From JBFGCT01 sp963825565 (GTDB taxonomy: Bacteria > Actinomycetota > Acidimicrobiia > Acidimicrobiales > Ilumatobacteraceae): 64,000 nucleotides of DNA. Positions 18,096-27,061 of the stretch are shown here, one piece after another (positions within the stretch are counted from its first letter, which is position 1; each line of letters begins with the position of its first letter). The translations under genes and the position numbers were made by a program. The DNA lies in NCBI GenBank assembly GCA_963825565.1, contig CAWGTW010000011.1:124001-188000 (forward strand). The letters are read 5' to 3'. Under the pieces are notes generated by a model. That model was given only the letters and a program-made list of their open reading frames with translations, ran no database searches and was not told where the DNA came from.

Positions 18096-20743
18096 CCGCG
18101 ACGGTCGCGCTGACCGGCCGCCGCGGGCGGGCGATCGCAACGCTCGCCGCCCGCGTGCCGCCGACGGTCAGGGTGCTGACGTTCGGGTGCCTGTTGACCG
18201 TGGCCGGCGCAGCGATGCTGGCGATCACACCATCGCCGGTGACGGTGCCGGACCGGACGTGGTCGTTGCCGTTCTTCGCGCTGGTCATCGCCTTCGGCGT
18301 CGCCGAGGCGACGGCCCTCCACGTCGAGGTCCGCAAGGAGTCACACTCGCTCTCGCTCAGCAGCATCCCGCTGATGATCGGCGTGCTGTACACCAGTCCT
18401 GCGTTGCTCGGCCTCGCCTACTTGGTCGGGTCGATTCCGGCGCTGCTCTGGATCCGGAAGTCGAGCCCGATCAAGGCGGCATGGAACGCGTGCCTGTTCT
18501 TCTGTGAGTCGGCGCTGGTCGCGCTGATCGTGCGATCGCTGCTCGGCGATGCCCTCCCGGCCAGCGCGATCGAGTGGCTGATCCCCCTCGGTGCGGTGCT
18601 CGCCGCCGAGTTGATGAGCCTGCTCGCGGTGCCGCTCGTGATCATGGCCGTCGACGCCAAGTTCCGCCCCAACCTCTTCGCCACGGTCGGCCGATCCCAG
18701 ATCGTGGCCGCCCTCGCCGGAACGTTCACCGTCACGGCGGTGTCCGCCGCCGTCTGGGATCCGTCGATGGTGTTCTTCGCGATCGTGCCGATCATCGGAA
18801 TCGGCGCGGTTCTCAAGGCGAGCGGCAGCGTCTCTCAGCGCTACCAGGACCTGCAACAGCTCCACACCTTCACCCGAACCCTGACCAACGAACGCGGCCC
18901 GCGCACGCTCGACGCCGGTCTTGCGCGACTCGTGGAGATCATGCGGGTCAGGACCGCCGGCCTCGTCGTCATCTCCCCCGACGACGGGGAGGAGTCGACG
19001 ATCCGCGCGCTGATGGATGACACGCTCAAAGACCTTCGGCCGGAACCGATCGCAGGGCTGCTGCGCGGGTTGCTCGAGGACGGCGGCGTCGTGCAACTCG
19101 CCCTCGATGATCACCGCCCGGACGTGCGCACGGTGTTGCGGCACCTCGCAGCGAACCGGTTGCTCGCCGTGAAGGTGCTCGGAGAAGTCGATCGGGAGGG
19201 CGTGTTGTTCGTCACCGACCGGTTGGGGATGCGCAGCGAGTTCACCATCGACGAGGTTCGGCTCTTCGGTTCGCTCGCCGACACGCTCAGCTCACGGCTC
19301 TCGAACGACCATCTCGTCGAGCGGCTGGAGGTCCAGGCGCAACACGACGCGCTCACCGGCCTCCCGAACCGGCTGAACTTCGAGATCGCGCTGACGTCCT
19401 GCCTGTCGACCAAGGACCGGCAAGGCGTCGTGCTGATGATCGATCTCGACCGCTTCAAGGAGATCAACGACTCCCTCGGCCACGAGACCGGGGACCGGCT
19501 GCTGATCGAGGTCGGCCGGCGGTTGCGCAAGGCGACCCGATCGAGCGACATGGTCGCCAGGTTCGGCGGCGACGAGTTCGCCATGCTGCTCACCGGACGA
19601 TCATCGGACGTCGCGGGCGACCTCGCACGCCGGGTCAGCGATCTCCACCGGGTGCTCACCGCCAAGGTCGAATTGGACGGGCTGACCTTCGAGATCGGGG
19701 CGAGCATCGGTGTGTCCCAGTGGCCCGAGCAGGGCGCCGACAGCGCGAGCCTGCTCCATCGCGCCGACACCGCCATGTACGAGGCGAAGCGGAATCAACT
19801 CGGCGTGGTGTGGTACACCCCGGCGCTCGACTCCGACGCGCCACGCCGCCTCGACCTCTACCTCTCGGCCCGCGCTGCGCTGGAGGAGGGCGAACTGTAC
19901 ATCCACCTCCAGCCGAAGGTGTCGACCGGCGACGGCCGGATCACCGGGGCCGAGGCGCTCGTCCGCTGGACCCACCCGGTACACGGCCCGATCTCCCCGA
20001 CGGAGTTCGTCCCGCTGATCTCCCAGGCGGGCCTGATCGGCAAGCTGACCAGGTTCGTCATCGAACGGGCGGCGGAGACCTCCGTGACGTTGCGCGACGC
20101 GGGGATCGAGATCCCGATCGCCGTCAACCTGACGCCGCGCGACCTGCTCGACCCGTCGCTTCCCGACGACATGGCGCAGATCCTCGCCGACGTCGGGGTC
20201 GAGCCCGGCGCGCTCGAGGTCGAGATCACCGAGGACGCGATGGTGGTCGACTTCGACACGAGCATCATGGTGCTGAGCCGCATCCGCGCCCTCGGGGTCA
20301 GCGTCGCGATCGACGACTTCGGCACCGGGTACTCGTCGCTCCAGCACCTGCACCGGCTCCCCGTCGATCACCTCAAGATCGATCGCAGCTTCGTCTCCCG
20401 CCTCGCCGAGGACGACAGCGCCGATGCGATCGTGCGGGCATCGATCAGCCTCGCCGACGACCTCGGCCTGCGGACGGTGGCCGAAGGCATTGAGGACGTG
20501 CGCTCGTTCAAGTTCGTCGCCGATCTCGGCTGCGACGAGGTCCAGGGGTTTCTGGTCAGCCGCCCGCTTCCGGCGATGGAGTTCATGCGGTGGGTGCACG
20601 AATGGGACAGCGGATCCCTCCGCGCCCAGTTGTGCAGCGCAAGCGTGCCGACCGCGACTCGTCGGCTCGTAGGCGAACGGCCCGGCGGCGGCACGATCGA
20701 GCGGCAACTCGGTTGTGTCGGTTCCACCCCAGCCGGCCGCTAG
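18092..20743 (+). CDS. Membrane-bound GAF-like/GGDEF/EAL c-di-GMP enzyme
   Basis: This 883-residue protein has about six to eight N-terminal membrane segments (residues 25-250), a GAF-like region (about 270-400), a GGDEF domain with RFGGDEFAML and an intact RxxD inhibitory site five residues earlier (RSSD), then an EAL domain. EAL motif residues are all present: EALVRW, VNLTPRDLL, EITEDAM, IDDFGTGYSSL, KIDRSF and the terminal VQGFLVSRPL. Both synthesis and hydrolysis of c-di-GMP are therefore possible. Its start overlaps the stop of a repeat-bearing secreted protease, so the signalling enzyme and proteases are co-expressed. Confidence 0.93.
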   Translation: MTATVALTGRRGRAIATLAARVPPTVRVLTFGCLLTVAGAAMLAITPSPVTVPDRTWSLPFFALVIAFGVAEATALHVEVRKESHSLSLSSIPLMIGVLYTSPALLGLAYLVGSIPALLWIRKSSPIKAAWNACLFFCESALVALIVRSLLGDALPASAIEWLIPLGAVLAAELMSLLAVPLVIMAVDAKFRPNLFATVGRSQIVAALAGTFTVTAVSAAVWDPSMVFFAIVPIIGIGAVLKASGSVSQRYQDLQQLHTFTRTLTNERGPRTLDAGLARLVEIMRVRTAGLVVISPDDGEESTIRALMDDTLKDLRPEPIAGLLRGLLEDGGVVQLALDDHRPDVRTVLRHLAANRLLAVKVLGEVDREGVLFVTDRLGMRSEFTIDEVRLFGSLADTLSSRLSNDHLVERLEVQAQHDALTGLPNRLNFEIALTSCLSTKDRQGVVLMIDLDRFKEINDSLGHETGDRLLIEVGRRLRKATRSSDMVARFGGDEFAMLLTGRSSDVAGDLARRVSDLHRVLTAKVELDGLTFEIGASIGVSQWPEQGADSASLLHRADTAMYEAKRNQLGVVWYTPALDSDAPRRLDLYLSARAALEEGELYIHLQPKVSTGDGRITGAEALVRWTHPVHGPISPTEFVPLISQAGLIGKLTRFVIERAAETSVTLRDAGIEIPIAVNLTPRDLLDPSLPDDMAQILADVGVEPGALEVEITEDAMVVDFDTSIMVLSRIRALGVSVAIDDFGTGYSSLQHLHRLPVDHLKIDRSFVSRLAEDDSADAIVRASISLADDLGLRTVAEGIEDVRSFKFVADLGCDEVQGFLVSRPLPAMEFMRWVHEWDSGSLRAQLCSASVPTATRRLVGERPGGGTIERQLGCVGSTPAGR

Positions 20744-20905
20744 TGCACGACCCGGCTTCCCGAGCAGCGGACGACGCGGCCATCGATCCGGCACCGCCCG
20801 ACACGGTCATGCCCGACCGTCCTGGCCGCAGCGACGGCGCAACAGATCGTCCACCTCCGTGGCGAATACCACCCATCCCGGCATGACCTTCCATCGCCTG
20901 TTCGG

Positions 20906-21580
20906 ATGATCGGTTCAGGTGCACGGCTTTCCGGGCGATATCCCTCCGTGCACACCGATTCCGGGATCGCCGACGACGAGACGCTCCGGCGGGCGCGGAG
21001 CGGCGACGCCGACGCGATCGCCACGCTGTGGCGCATCTACCAACCTCAGGTGTTGCGCCTGCTGCGGGCCAAGCAGGCGATCGCCCCCGAGGACATAGCG
21101 AGCGATGTCTGGCTCGAAGTCGGCCGCGGCCTTGATCGCTTCCGGGGCGACGGCACCGCGTTCAGGCGCTGGGTCTTCACCCTGACCAGCCGCCGGGCGA
21201 TCGACGAGTCGCGCCGCCGCCGTCGGCGAGGCGAGATCTCGGCCGACCTGTCCGGAGACGACTGGTGCGCGCCACACGCCGAGGATGACTTCGACGCCGG
21301 CGGCGCGCTCGACCGAGCGCTGACGCTGCTCCGTCGCTTGAAGCCGGCGACCGCCGAGGTCGTCATGCTCCGCGTCGTCCACGAACTGCCGGTCGCCGAA
21401 GTGGCCAGGATCACCGGGCGGAGCGAGGGAGGCGTCAGGACCATCGTGCACCGCGGCCTCGGCGAGTTGCGTTCCCTTTGTGGCGCCGACGCGGTCGAGA
21501 TGATCAGGCCGGCCGGCGCTCATTCGATCGGCGGACCCGACGACGCCAACGCTCGAACTGGACCGGTCGCGCCTGCCTGA
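20906..21580 (+). CDS. ECF-type RNA polymerase sigma factor
   Basis: Region 2 is visible as DADAIATLWRIYQPQVLRLL...DIASDVWLEV and FRRWVFTLTSRRAIDESRRR. Region 4 is ALTLLRRLKPATAEVVMLR followed by the HTH LPVAEVARITGRSEGGVRTI. The 224 residues fit a group IV (ECF) sigma factor with a short unique C-terminus. Several in-frame starts exist; a GTG near 20949 (VHTDSGIADDETL) may be the true start, shortening the protein by about 14 residues. No anti-sigma gene is adjacent. It may control the upstream protease/GGDEF-EAL operon, but nothing in the sequence proves that. Confidence 0.86.
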   Translation: MIGSGARLSGRYPSVHTDSGIADDETLRRARSGDADAIATLWRIYQPQVLRLLRAKQAIAPEDIASDVWLEVGRGLDRFRGDGTAFRRWVFTLTSRRAIDESRRRRRRGEISADLSGDDWCAPHAEDDFDAGGALDRALTLLRRLKPATAEVVMLRVVHELPVAEVARITGRSEGGVRTIVHRGLGELRSLCGADAVEMIRPAGAHSIGGPDDANARTGPVAPA

Positions 21581-21623
21581 CCATCGGCCGGCCACGGCCA
21601 ACATCAGCCCGCACGATCCGTTT

Positions 21624-21679
21624 GGTGCCTGACCCCGAACGGTGCGGTGATCGGTTCGATGCCTGACCCCGAACGGGTC
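21624..21679. repeat. Paired TGCCTGACCCCGAACGG elements
   Basis: Two copies of GRTGCCTGACCCCGAACGG lie about 38 bp apart between convergent genes, related to the pair at 992-1055. The second copy can fold on itself (CTGACCC...GGGTCAG) and overlaps the last codons of the DUF2071 gene, so it may serve as a terminator there. Confidence 0.6.
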
Positions 21680-22439
21680 AGGCGCGGCGGGGCACCGATT
21701 CGAGCCAGGCAAGGCCGACGTCGACGCCGGGGCTCGCCAGGACGCGGGGCGGACCGAGCGGCGATGGCAGGCCGGCGGCCTGAATGACGTCCTGCTCGAC
21801 CACGAAGTCGTCGATCCGGTGCAGCGGCCAGCGCTGGTGATGCACGCGCCCGTACCGCAACCCCCGACGCCGTGCGGTCAGCAACGACCAGCGGGCGCTG
21901 AGGAAGTGATCGAGCGCGCCGATCTCGGCGTCGGGCAGCCGGGCGCCAATCGTGAACTCGATGTCCGCCGTCGCCCGCGTCCCGCGCGGCCAACGGCGAT
22001 CCATCCGGTATCGCCGGCGGTCGCCGTCAGCGACGAACTCGGTCCCGGACCAGCAGTACGGCAGGGCGAAGAACGAGCGGGCGACGGCGACGATCACCGA
22101 GCGCGGGACGTCGAGCGAGAAGAACCACACCGAGCGGCGACCGAGCGGATCGACGACGTAGGTCCGCACGTTGATCTCGACGAACGTCCCAAGGTACGGA
22201 ATCGCCGGCGCCGGCCCGAGCTGCACGTCGCGCATCACGAACGGGATCAGGCCGACCCAGGCGGTTCCGTCGAAGGTGTCGACCGTGACGCCCGCCGGCA
22301 GGAGCCGCTGGACGTCGCTCGGGTCGTACGCCCAGTGGAAGTACGCGAGCTCGGTCCACCGCTGGCGCAGGATCGCGCGCCTCGACAGCGGCCGCGGATC
22401 GGCGACGACGGGTTCGGGCAGGGGCATCGGCGCGCTCAT
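21678..22439 (-). CDS. YqjF-family DUF2071 protein
   Basis: Taking the ATG at 22439 gives 253 residues. The family pattern is clear: RWTELAYFHWAYDPSDVQRL near residue 30, GTAWVGLIPFVM, TFVEINVRTYV, VWFFSLDVPR, LPYCWSGTEF and a C-terminal SARWSLLTAR...GRVHHQRWPL. DUF2071/YqjF proteins are uncharacterised, with an acetoacetate-decarboxylase-like fold. The start codon overlaps the stop of a short upstream frame (ATGA), and an internal low-complexity extension further upstream was not accepted. Confidence 0.87.
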   Translation of the reverse strand: MSAPMPLPEPVVADPRPLSRRAILRQRWTELAYFHWAYDPSDVQRLLPAGVTVDTFDGTAWVGLIPFVMRDVQLGPAPAIPYLGTFVEINVRTYVVDPLGRRSVWFFSLDVPRSVIVAVARSFFALPYCWSGTEFVADGDRRRYRMDRRWPRGTRATADIEFTIGARLPDAEIGALDHFLSARWSLLTARRRGLRYGRVHHQRWPLHRIDDFVVEQDVIQAAGLPSPLGPPRVLASPGVDVGLAWLESVPRRA

Positions 22440-22585
22440 CGGCCGCGAGATCCGAGCAGCTCGTCGAGGAGCTCCGCGGCGACCACGGCGACGTGGGGCG
22501 ACCACACCTCCCAGGCATCGACGTCGACGAGCGGTTGGCACACCGTCGGCGGACGGGCCGACGACCGCACCTCGGTCACGATCAC
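22436..22585 (-). CDS. Small 49-aa ORF coupled to DUF2071
   Basis: A frame from GTG 22585 (or 22579) reads VIVTEVRSSARPPTVCQPLV and ends AAELLDELLGSRGR. Its stop overlaps the DUF2071 start by four nucleotides, which is the style of genuine neighbours in this genome. There is no recognised domain; a WSPHV segment loosely recalls SRPBCC-type proteins. It could be a leader for translational coupling or simply chance. Confidence 0.35.
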   Translation of the reverse strand: MIVTEVRSSARPPTVCQPLVDVDAWEVWSPHVAVVAAELLDELLGSRGR

Positions 22586-22773
22586 CTCGCCATGGTGGCA
22601 CAGCGTGGGCCGCCCACCTCGGGTGCAGCGGGCGCCGGCCGGCGGCGTCGACCGGCGGCCCGATCGACGGGCAACGGCGCACCCCCGGCGGGGACCGGCG
22701 ACGCATGCCCGGCGACGCCCACGGCGGTCACCCGGATCACGCAACGGCGCCGGGGCTCGGGCAGACTTCGCCG

Positions 22774-24292
22774 GTGCCGACCGCCTCGATCCCGACCGTG
22801 TGGGTGCTCGGCGACCAACTCGCTCGCCAGCGCGGGGCGTTGGCCGGGCGGGAACCGGGTTCGTGCCGCGTCCTGCTGGTCGAGAGCCACGCCCTGGTCA
22901 TGTCACGACCGTGGCATCGCCAGCGGCTGCATCTGGTCCTGTCGGCGATGGAGCACTTCGCCGCCGAGCTGCTCGACGAGGGCTTCGACGTCGACCACCG
23001 CCGAGCCGCCTCGCTGGCGGACGGGCTCCGGGAGCACACGACCGAGTACGGCGTCGATCGGGTGATCGCCATGGAACCGAGCAGCTGGAGCGGTCGCCGG
23101 CTGCTCGAGCGGCTCGGGGTCGAGCTGGTCCGCAACGACCTGTTCCTGTGCCACTACGACGAGTTCGCGGACTGGGCCGCCGGCCGAACGCAGCTCCGGA
23201 TGGAGGACTTCTACCGCTGGCAGCGGCAACGGCTCGGCGTGCTGATCGAGGTGGGAGCCGACGGCCCCGAACCGGTCGGCGGGCGGTGGAACTTCGACCA
23301 CGACAACCGCCAACCGCCGCCCAGGGACGGGCGGGACTGGCCGCAGGTCGAGCGGTTCGCCCTCGACGACATCGACCGTTCGGTGATCGCCCGACTGCCG
23401 GCCGGGACCGCCGGCACGGATCCGGACGGCACGTGGCCGGTGACGCGGGCGCAGGCGCAGGCGCGCCTCGCGGAGTTCGTCGACCACGGGCTGGCCCCGT
23501 TCGGCCCGCACGAGGACGCCATGCTCCGCAGCGAGTGGAAGCTCGCCCATTCGGTGCTGTCATCCTCGATGAACCTCGGCCTGCTCCACCCCGGGGAGAT
23601 CGTCGCCGCCGTCGAGCGCGCCTGGCACGCCGGCGATGCGCCGATCAACTCGGTCGAGGGCTTCGTGCGCCAGGTGATCGGCTGGCGGGAGTACGTCTGG
23701 GGTGTCTACTGGCTGTGGATGCCCGGGTACCGCGGTCGCAACGGGCTCGACGCCGACGCGCCCCGTTCCGCCGGCGTTCACCGGTGCGGCGGCCACCGAG
23801 ATGGCGTGCGTCGCCGGCGTCGCCGCGCATGTTGCCGACCATGGCTACGCCCACCACATCGAACGGTTGATGGTGCTCGGCAATCTGGCGCTCACCGCCG
23901 GCGTCGATCCGCAGGCGATGACCGACTGGATGTGGGCGTCGTTCGTCGACGGGGCCGAGTGGGTGATGCTGCCGAACGTCGTCGGCATGGCGCTGCTACG
24001 CCGACGGCGGGATGATGGCGACCAAGCCCTACGCCTCGGGCGGCGCGTACATCAACAGGATGAGCGACTCGTGCCGGCGCGTGCCGGTTCGACCCGAAGC
24101 GAGCGGGTCGGCCCCGACGCCTGCCCGTTCACGACGTTGTACTGGGACTTCCTCGCACGCAACCAGGATCGCCTGGCCGGCAACCATCGGATGGCCCGGC
24201 AGCTCGCCGCCATGCGCCGCCTCGGCGACCTCGAGGCGGTGCGGAACCGCGCCGCCGACGTGCTCGACCGTCTCGACCGGGGGGTGCTCTGA
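22774..24292 (+). pseudogene. Cryptochrome/photolyase-related protein (FeS-BCP type), multiply frameshifted
   Basis: From GTG 22774 the product reads TVWVLGDQLARQ, then MEHFAAELLDEGFDVD, MEDFYRWQRQRLGVLIE and GGRWNFDHDNRQP. These are typical of bacterial deoxyribodipyrimidine photolyase-related (6-4)/FeS-BCP proteins. Homology continues through VEGFVRQVIGWREYVWGVYW, then changes frame near 23757 (TEMACVAGV, YAHHIERLMVLGNLAL), near 23995 (ADGGMMATKPYASGGAYINR), near 24079 (CRFDPK) and near 24100 (VGPDACPFTTLYWDFLARNQ), ending at 24292. Each shift is consistent with one extra G/C. Four such events in 350 bp suggest sequence error or fresh decay; an intact gene would give about 504 aa. Confidence 0.85.
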
Positions 24293-24484
24293 GGCCAGGG
24301 ACCGACCTGCCCGGCATCGCGCCCGGGTGGATCGATGCCGTGCGGGTCCAGGCGAGCAAGCGCTTCGCCACGAGGCTCCGCGCGAGGTAGACGCTCCCGA
24401 CCGCCACCGTGATCGACGGTTCCCGGAATATTTCGCGCTAAATGATGTTAAACGTCGGTAGATCAACCTGAAAGGTCCCCATCA

Positions 24485-24703
24485 ATGCGATCCCTCCCGA
24501 ACTCCCTGCGGCTCAAGTTGCCGTTCCTCGTGGCCGGCTTCCTGTCGTTCCTGTTCTCCGTCTACCTGTACTTCGTGCAGGACGAGACCACGGCCGGCAT
24601 CTTCGTCGGGCTCTGGGTCCCCTCGATCCACTCGCTCGGCACCCTGCTCCTCGCCCCGACCGAGACCGCCGTGCAGCGCGACCGCGCCGAGGTGTCGTCA
24701 TGA
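24485..24703 (+). CDS. Small membrane protein (72 aa)
   Basis: Two hydrophobic helices are visible, FLVAGFLSFLFSVYLYFV and the weaker segment FVGLWVPSIHSLGTLLL, joined by a short polar loop. The upstream 60 bp is distinctly AT-richer (AATATTT, GTTAAAC), marking a promoter region. The stop overlaps the next small gene (ATGA). I recognise no family; the pair looks like a small two-subunit membrane element. Confidence 0.72.
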   Translation: MRSLPNSLRLKLPFLVAGFLSFLFSVYLYFVQDETTAGIFVGLWVPSIHSLGTLLLAPTETAVQRDRAEVSS

Positions 24704-24882
24704 ACGAGGTCGTGATCTTCGCCATCGGTGTGCTCGTGTTCCTGATCACCGTCTACGGCACGGTCGTCACCGGCGGGCTGCTGCTCACCGGGCGACAGCT
24801 CGACGAGCACCCCGACCTCCACCGTCGCCCCAGCGACGAGGAGCGCTCCGTCGCCGGCGTCCCGATTCCCGACGACTACTGA
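24700..24882 (+). CDS. Small single-helix membrane protein (60 aa)
   Basis: Its ATG overlaps the preceding stop, so the two are translated together. One N-terminal transmembrane helix (VVIFAIGVLVFLITVYGTVV) is followed by a polar tail of about 30 residues ending GVPIPDDY. No domain recognised. The arrangement resembles small auxiliary subunits of membrane complexes, but no large partner gene is adjacent. Confidence 0.7.
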   Translation: MNEVVIFAIGVLVFLITVYGTVVTGGLLLTGRQLDEHPDLHRRPSDEERSVAGVPIPDDY

Positions 24883-25087
24883 CCCGGGCCGGACGGCGGC
24901 GTCCGAGCCCTGCCGGTCCGATCCCTCGCCATACCTGTGCGTCGGTGGGCCGGACAGCGTGTGACTCGCCGGGCCGCCCACTTGGAACCGGCCACCGTCG
25001 CGGATCAGCGTTGTTCAGCCCCATTTCGCCGTATCGTTGTCCTCCGAGTTCGGCATTGGTCGAGCCACCCACGCCAAGGAGTACACG

Positions 25088-25570
25088 ATGGAATCGCCCG
25101 CACCGCTCATCGACATCGGGATCGCCGAGGCGGATCGCAAGGCCATCGCCGCCGAGTTGGGCCGCGTCACCGCAGACACGTACACCCTCTACCTCAAGAC
25201 GCACGGCTATCACTGGAACGTCACCGGCCCGATGTTCAACACACTGCACCTCATGTTCGAGGAGCAATACAACGAGCTGTGGATGGCGGTCGACCTGCTC
25301 GCCGAGCGCATCCGTTCGCTCGGCGAGTTCGCTCCCGGCAGCTCCGCCGATCTTGCCGCCCTCACGTCGATCGGCGAGGCCGGCGGCGTCCCGACGGCCG
25401 AAGGCATGCTCGCCGATCTGGTCGCCGGCCACGAGGCGGTGGCCCGCAGCGCCCGCAGCGCCCTCCAGATCGCCGACAGCGCCGGCGACCAGCCGACCGC
25501 CGACCTGCTCACCCAGCGCCTCCAGGTCCATGAGAAGACGGCCTGGATGCTGCGCTCCATGCTCGCCTGA
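25088..25570 (+). CDS. dps: Dps-family DNA-binding ferritin-like protein
   Basis: The ATG at 25088 follows AAGGAG by 6 nt. The 160-residue protein shows the inter-subunit ferroxidase site HGYHWNVTGPMFNTLHLMFE with downstream LWMAVDLLAERIR, then the GG-loop and a C-terminal helix LQVHEKTAWMLRSML. Dps dodecamers oxidise and store iron and protect DNA in stress. It lies upstream of a WhiB gene and near a B12-sensor gene, a loosely stress-related neighbourhood. Confidence 0.92.
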   Translation: MESPAPLIDIGIAEADRKAIAAELGRVTADTYTLYLKTHGYHWNVTGPMFNTLHLMFEEQYNELWMAVDLLAERIRSLGEFAPGSSADLAALTSIGEAGGVPTAEGMLADLVAGHEAVARSARSALQIADSAGDQPTADLLTQRLQVHEKTAWMLRSMLA

Positions 25571-25634
25571 CCTTCCGGGGGGCGACACGGCCGGCCCGAT
25601 CGACGATGGCTCGACTGTCTACGTGTCACTCGCC

Positions 25635-25653
25635 GGGCCCGAACAACGGGCTC
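25635..25653. terminator. Possible hairpin terminator after dps
   Basis: GGGCCCG and CGGGCTC form a 7-bp stem (one G-T pair) with a five-base AACAA loop in the gap between the convergent dps and WhiB genes. There is no U-tract, so intrinsic termination is uncertain. Confidence 0.35.
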
Positions 25654-25731
25654 GATCCTGATCGGTGACCTCGGGGCCGACCACCATGCGCGCCACCCGC
25701 TGCGTCGGTCGGACCGATGCCGGGACGAGGG

Positions 25732-26085
25732 TCAGGCGCCGAGCTGCTCCTGCTGTTCGCGCAGCTGCTGCTCTCGGGCCAGCCGACTGCGGACTCCGAT
25801 CGGAGCCGACACGGTGAAGCCGGCCAGGTGGCGATCCTCCTCGGACTCACCCGCCCAATAGCCATACTCCCGATTCTCTCGGGCGAACTGCCGGCACTGC
25901 GGCTGCACCGGGCACACGTCGCACAATCGCTTGGCCTTCGCCTCGCGGCGGGCACGAGCCTGGGGCCGCTCAGCCTTGGGTGCGAAGAAGAGCTTCAACT
26001 GGCCCTTGCACACCGCGAACTCTCGCCAGTCGACCGGTCGATCGACGTCGTCCTGGAGGATCTCGGCGGCACTCATCTCCATCAT
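25732..26085 (-). CDS. WhiB-family iron-sulfur transcription factor
   Basis: The 117-residue protein has four cysteines in the WhiB pattern: Cys in FAVCKGQLKLFF, then CDVCPVQPQC, followed by the family turn as YGYWAGES. An Arg/Lys-rich segment is inserted between the first and second cysteines, and a C-terminal tail is rich in Gln/Arg/Glu. WhiB proteins bind a 4Fe-4S cluster and sigma-A to regulate stress and development. It is divergent from the B12-sensor regulator at 26264 and shares its AT-rich upstream region. Confidence 0.9.
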   Translation of the reverse strand: MMEMSAAEILQDDVDRPVDWREFAVCKGQLKLFFAPKAERPQARARREAKAKRLCDVCPVQPQCRQFARENREYGYWAGESEEDRHLAGFTVSAPIGVRSRLAREQQLREQQEQLGA

Positions 26086-26250
26086 CCCTTTCGATCTCGA
26101 GCCGTCCCGGCGCCATGGGGGAGGGTGGCGCCGGGACGACTTCGATGCGGTGGAACCCCTGGCGGCGAGGTGTCCACGAACGTGATGACGATGTTAGCGG
26201 TCATTAGTCCGATTTATTACCGATCAGTGCGAATTTCCCACCGGCGCGGC

Positions 26251-26263
26251 TACAGTCGACGGA
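26251..26263 (+). promoter_or_regulatory. -10 box for a probable leaderless transcript
   Basis: TACAGT at 26251-26256 is a good -10 hexamer lying seven bases before the GTG at 26264, so transcription should begin at or next to the start codon. The preceding 60 bp (TTAGTCCGATTTATTACCG) is AT-rich and holds an imperfect inverted repeat CGGTCAT...ATTACCG that could be an operator shared with the WhiB gene. Confidence 0.5.
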
Positions 26264-27061
26264 GTGGGCGTGATCACCGAACCGACACTCGACCTACGGG
26301 ACGCCGCCGAAGCGCTCGGCGTCCACTACCAGACCGCCTATCGGTGGGTCCGCAACGGCCGGCTCAGCGCCCAGCTCGTCGACGGGCGGTACGTCGTGAC
26401 CCAGCGGGCGATGGCGGAGATGGAGGAGCGCCGCCGAACCCCGTCGGCGCCGAGGTCCCCGAGCCCCAAGCGCCTCGCCCGCCAGGCCGAGCGGATGTCG
26501 CAGGCGTTGCTGGACGGCGACGAGGCCGACGCCCGCGAGATCGCCCGGCGGCTGGTCGGCGAAGGCACGTCGATCGCCGAGCTGATCCAGACGGTGCTCG
26601 CGCCGCCGTTGCGGGCGATCGGGCAGGCCTGGCACGACGGGGAACTGACGATCTGGGTCGAGCACCGGGCATCGGCGATCGTCGAGCGCATCCTCGGCGA
26701 GCTCGCGCCAAATCCGCGTGGGCGCCGCCGGGGCACTGCCGTGGTCGCCGCCGTCTCCGGCGACCTCCACTCGCTGCCGACGACGATGGCCGCCGTCGCG
26801 CTCCGGGAGGCGAACTGGCACATCCACCATCTCGGGGCCGACATGCCGGGGGACGAGTTGGTTCGGTTCTGTGACGAACACGAGGTCGACGTCGTCGTCC
26901 TGTCGTCGACCAACCCCGACTGCGCCGACGACGCAGCTGCGACCGCACGTGCGCTCGAGGCGGCCGGCACCCCGGCGATCGTCGGCGGTCCCGGTCGCTC
27001 GCTCGAGGCGCTCCTCGACGCGGCGCAGGCGGCCAAGGCGTCGGGCAGCGGTCGCGCGTGA
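26264..27061 (+). CDS. HTH plus cobalamin-binding regulator (CarH/LitR-like architecture)
   Basis: The N-terminus is a MerR/excisionase-type HTH (LDLRDAAEALGVHYQTAYRW, then NGRLSAQLVDGRYVV). A four-helix B12 cap-like segment follows (ERMSQALLDGDEADAREIAR to IWVEHRASAIVERILGEL). The C-terminal Rossmann-like B12 domain carries the His-loop as SGDLHSLPTTMAA and the strand VVVLSSTNPD. This is the layout of light-sensing or cobalamin-sensing CarH/LitR regulators. The photolyase-related gene 2 kb upstream fits a light-response theme. The usual DxHxxG loop is DLHSLP here, with Pro replacing Gly. Confidence 0.8.
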   Translation: MGVITEPTLDLRDAAEALGVHYQTAYRWVRNGRLSAQLVDGRYVVTQRAMAEMEERRRTPSAPRSPSPKRLARQAERMSQALLDGDEADAREIARRLVGEGTSIAELIQTVLAPPLRAIGQAWHDGELTIWVEHRASAIVERILGELAPNPRGRRRGTAVVAAVSGDLHSLPTTMAAVALREANWHIHHLGADMPGDELVRFCDEHEVDVVVLSSTNPDCADDAAATARALEAAGTPAIVGGPGRSLEALLDAAQAAKASGSGRA

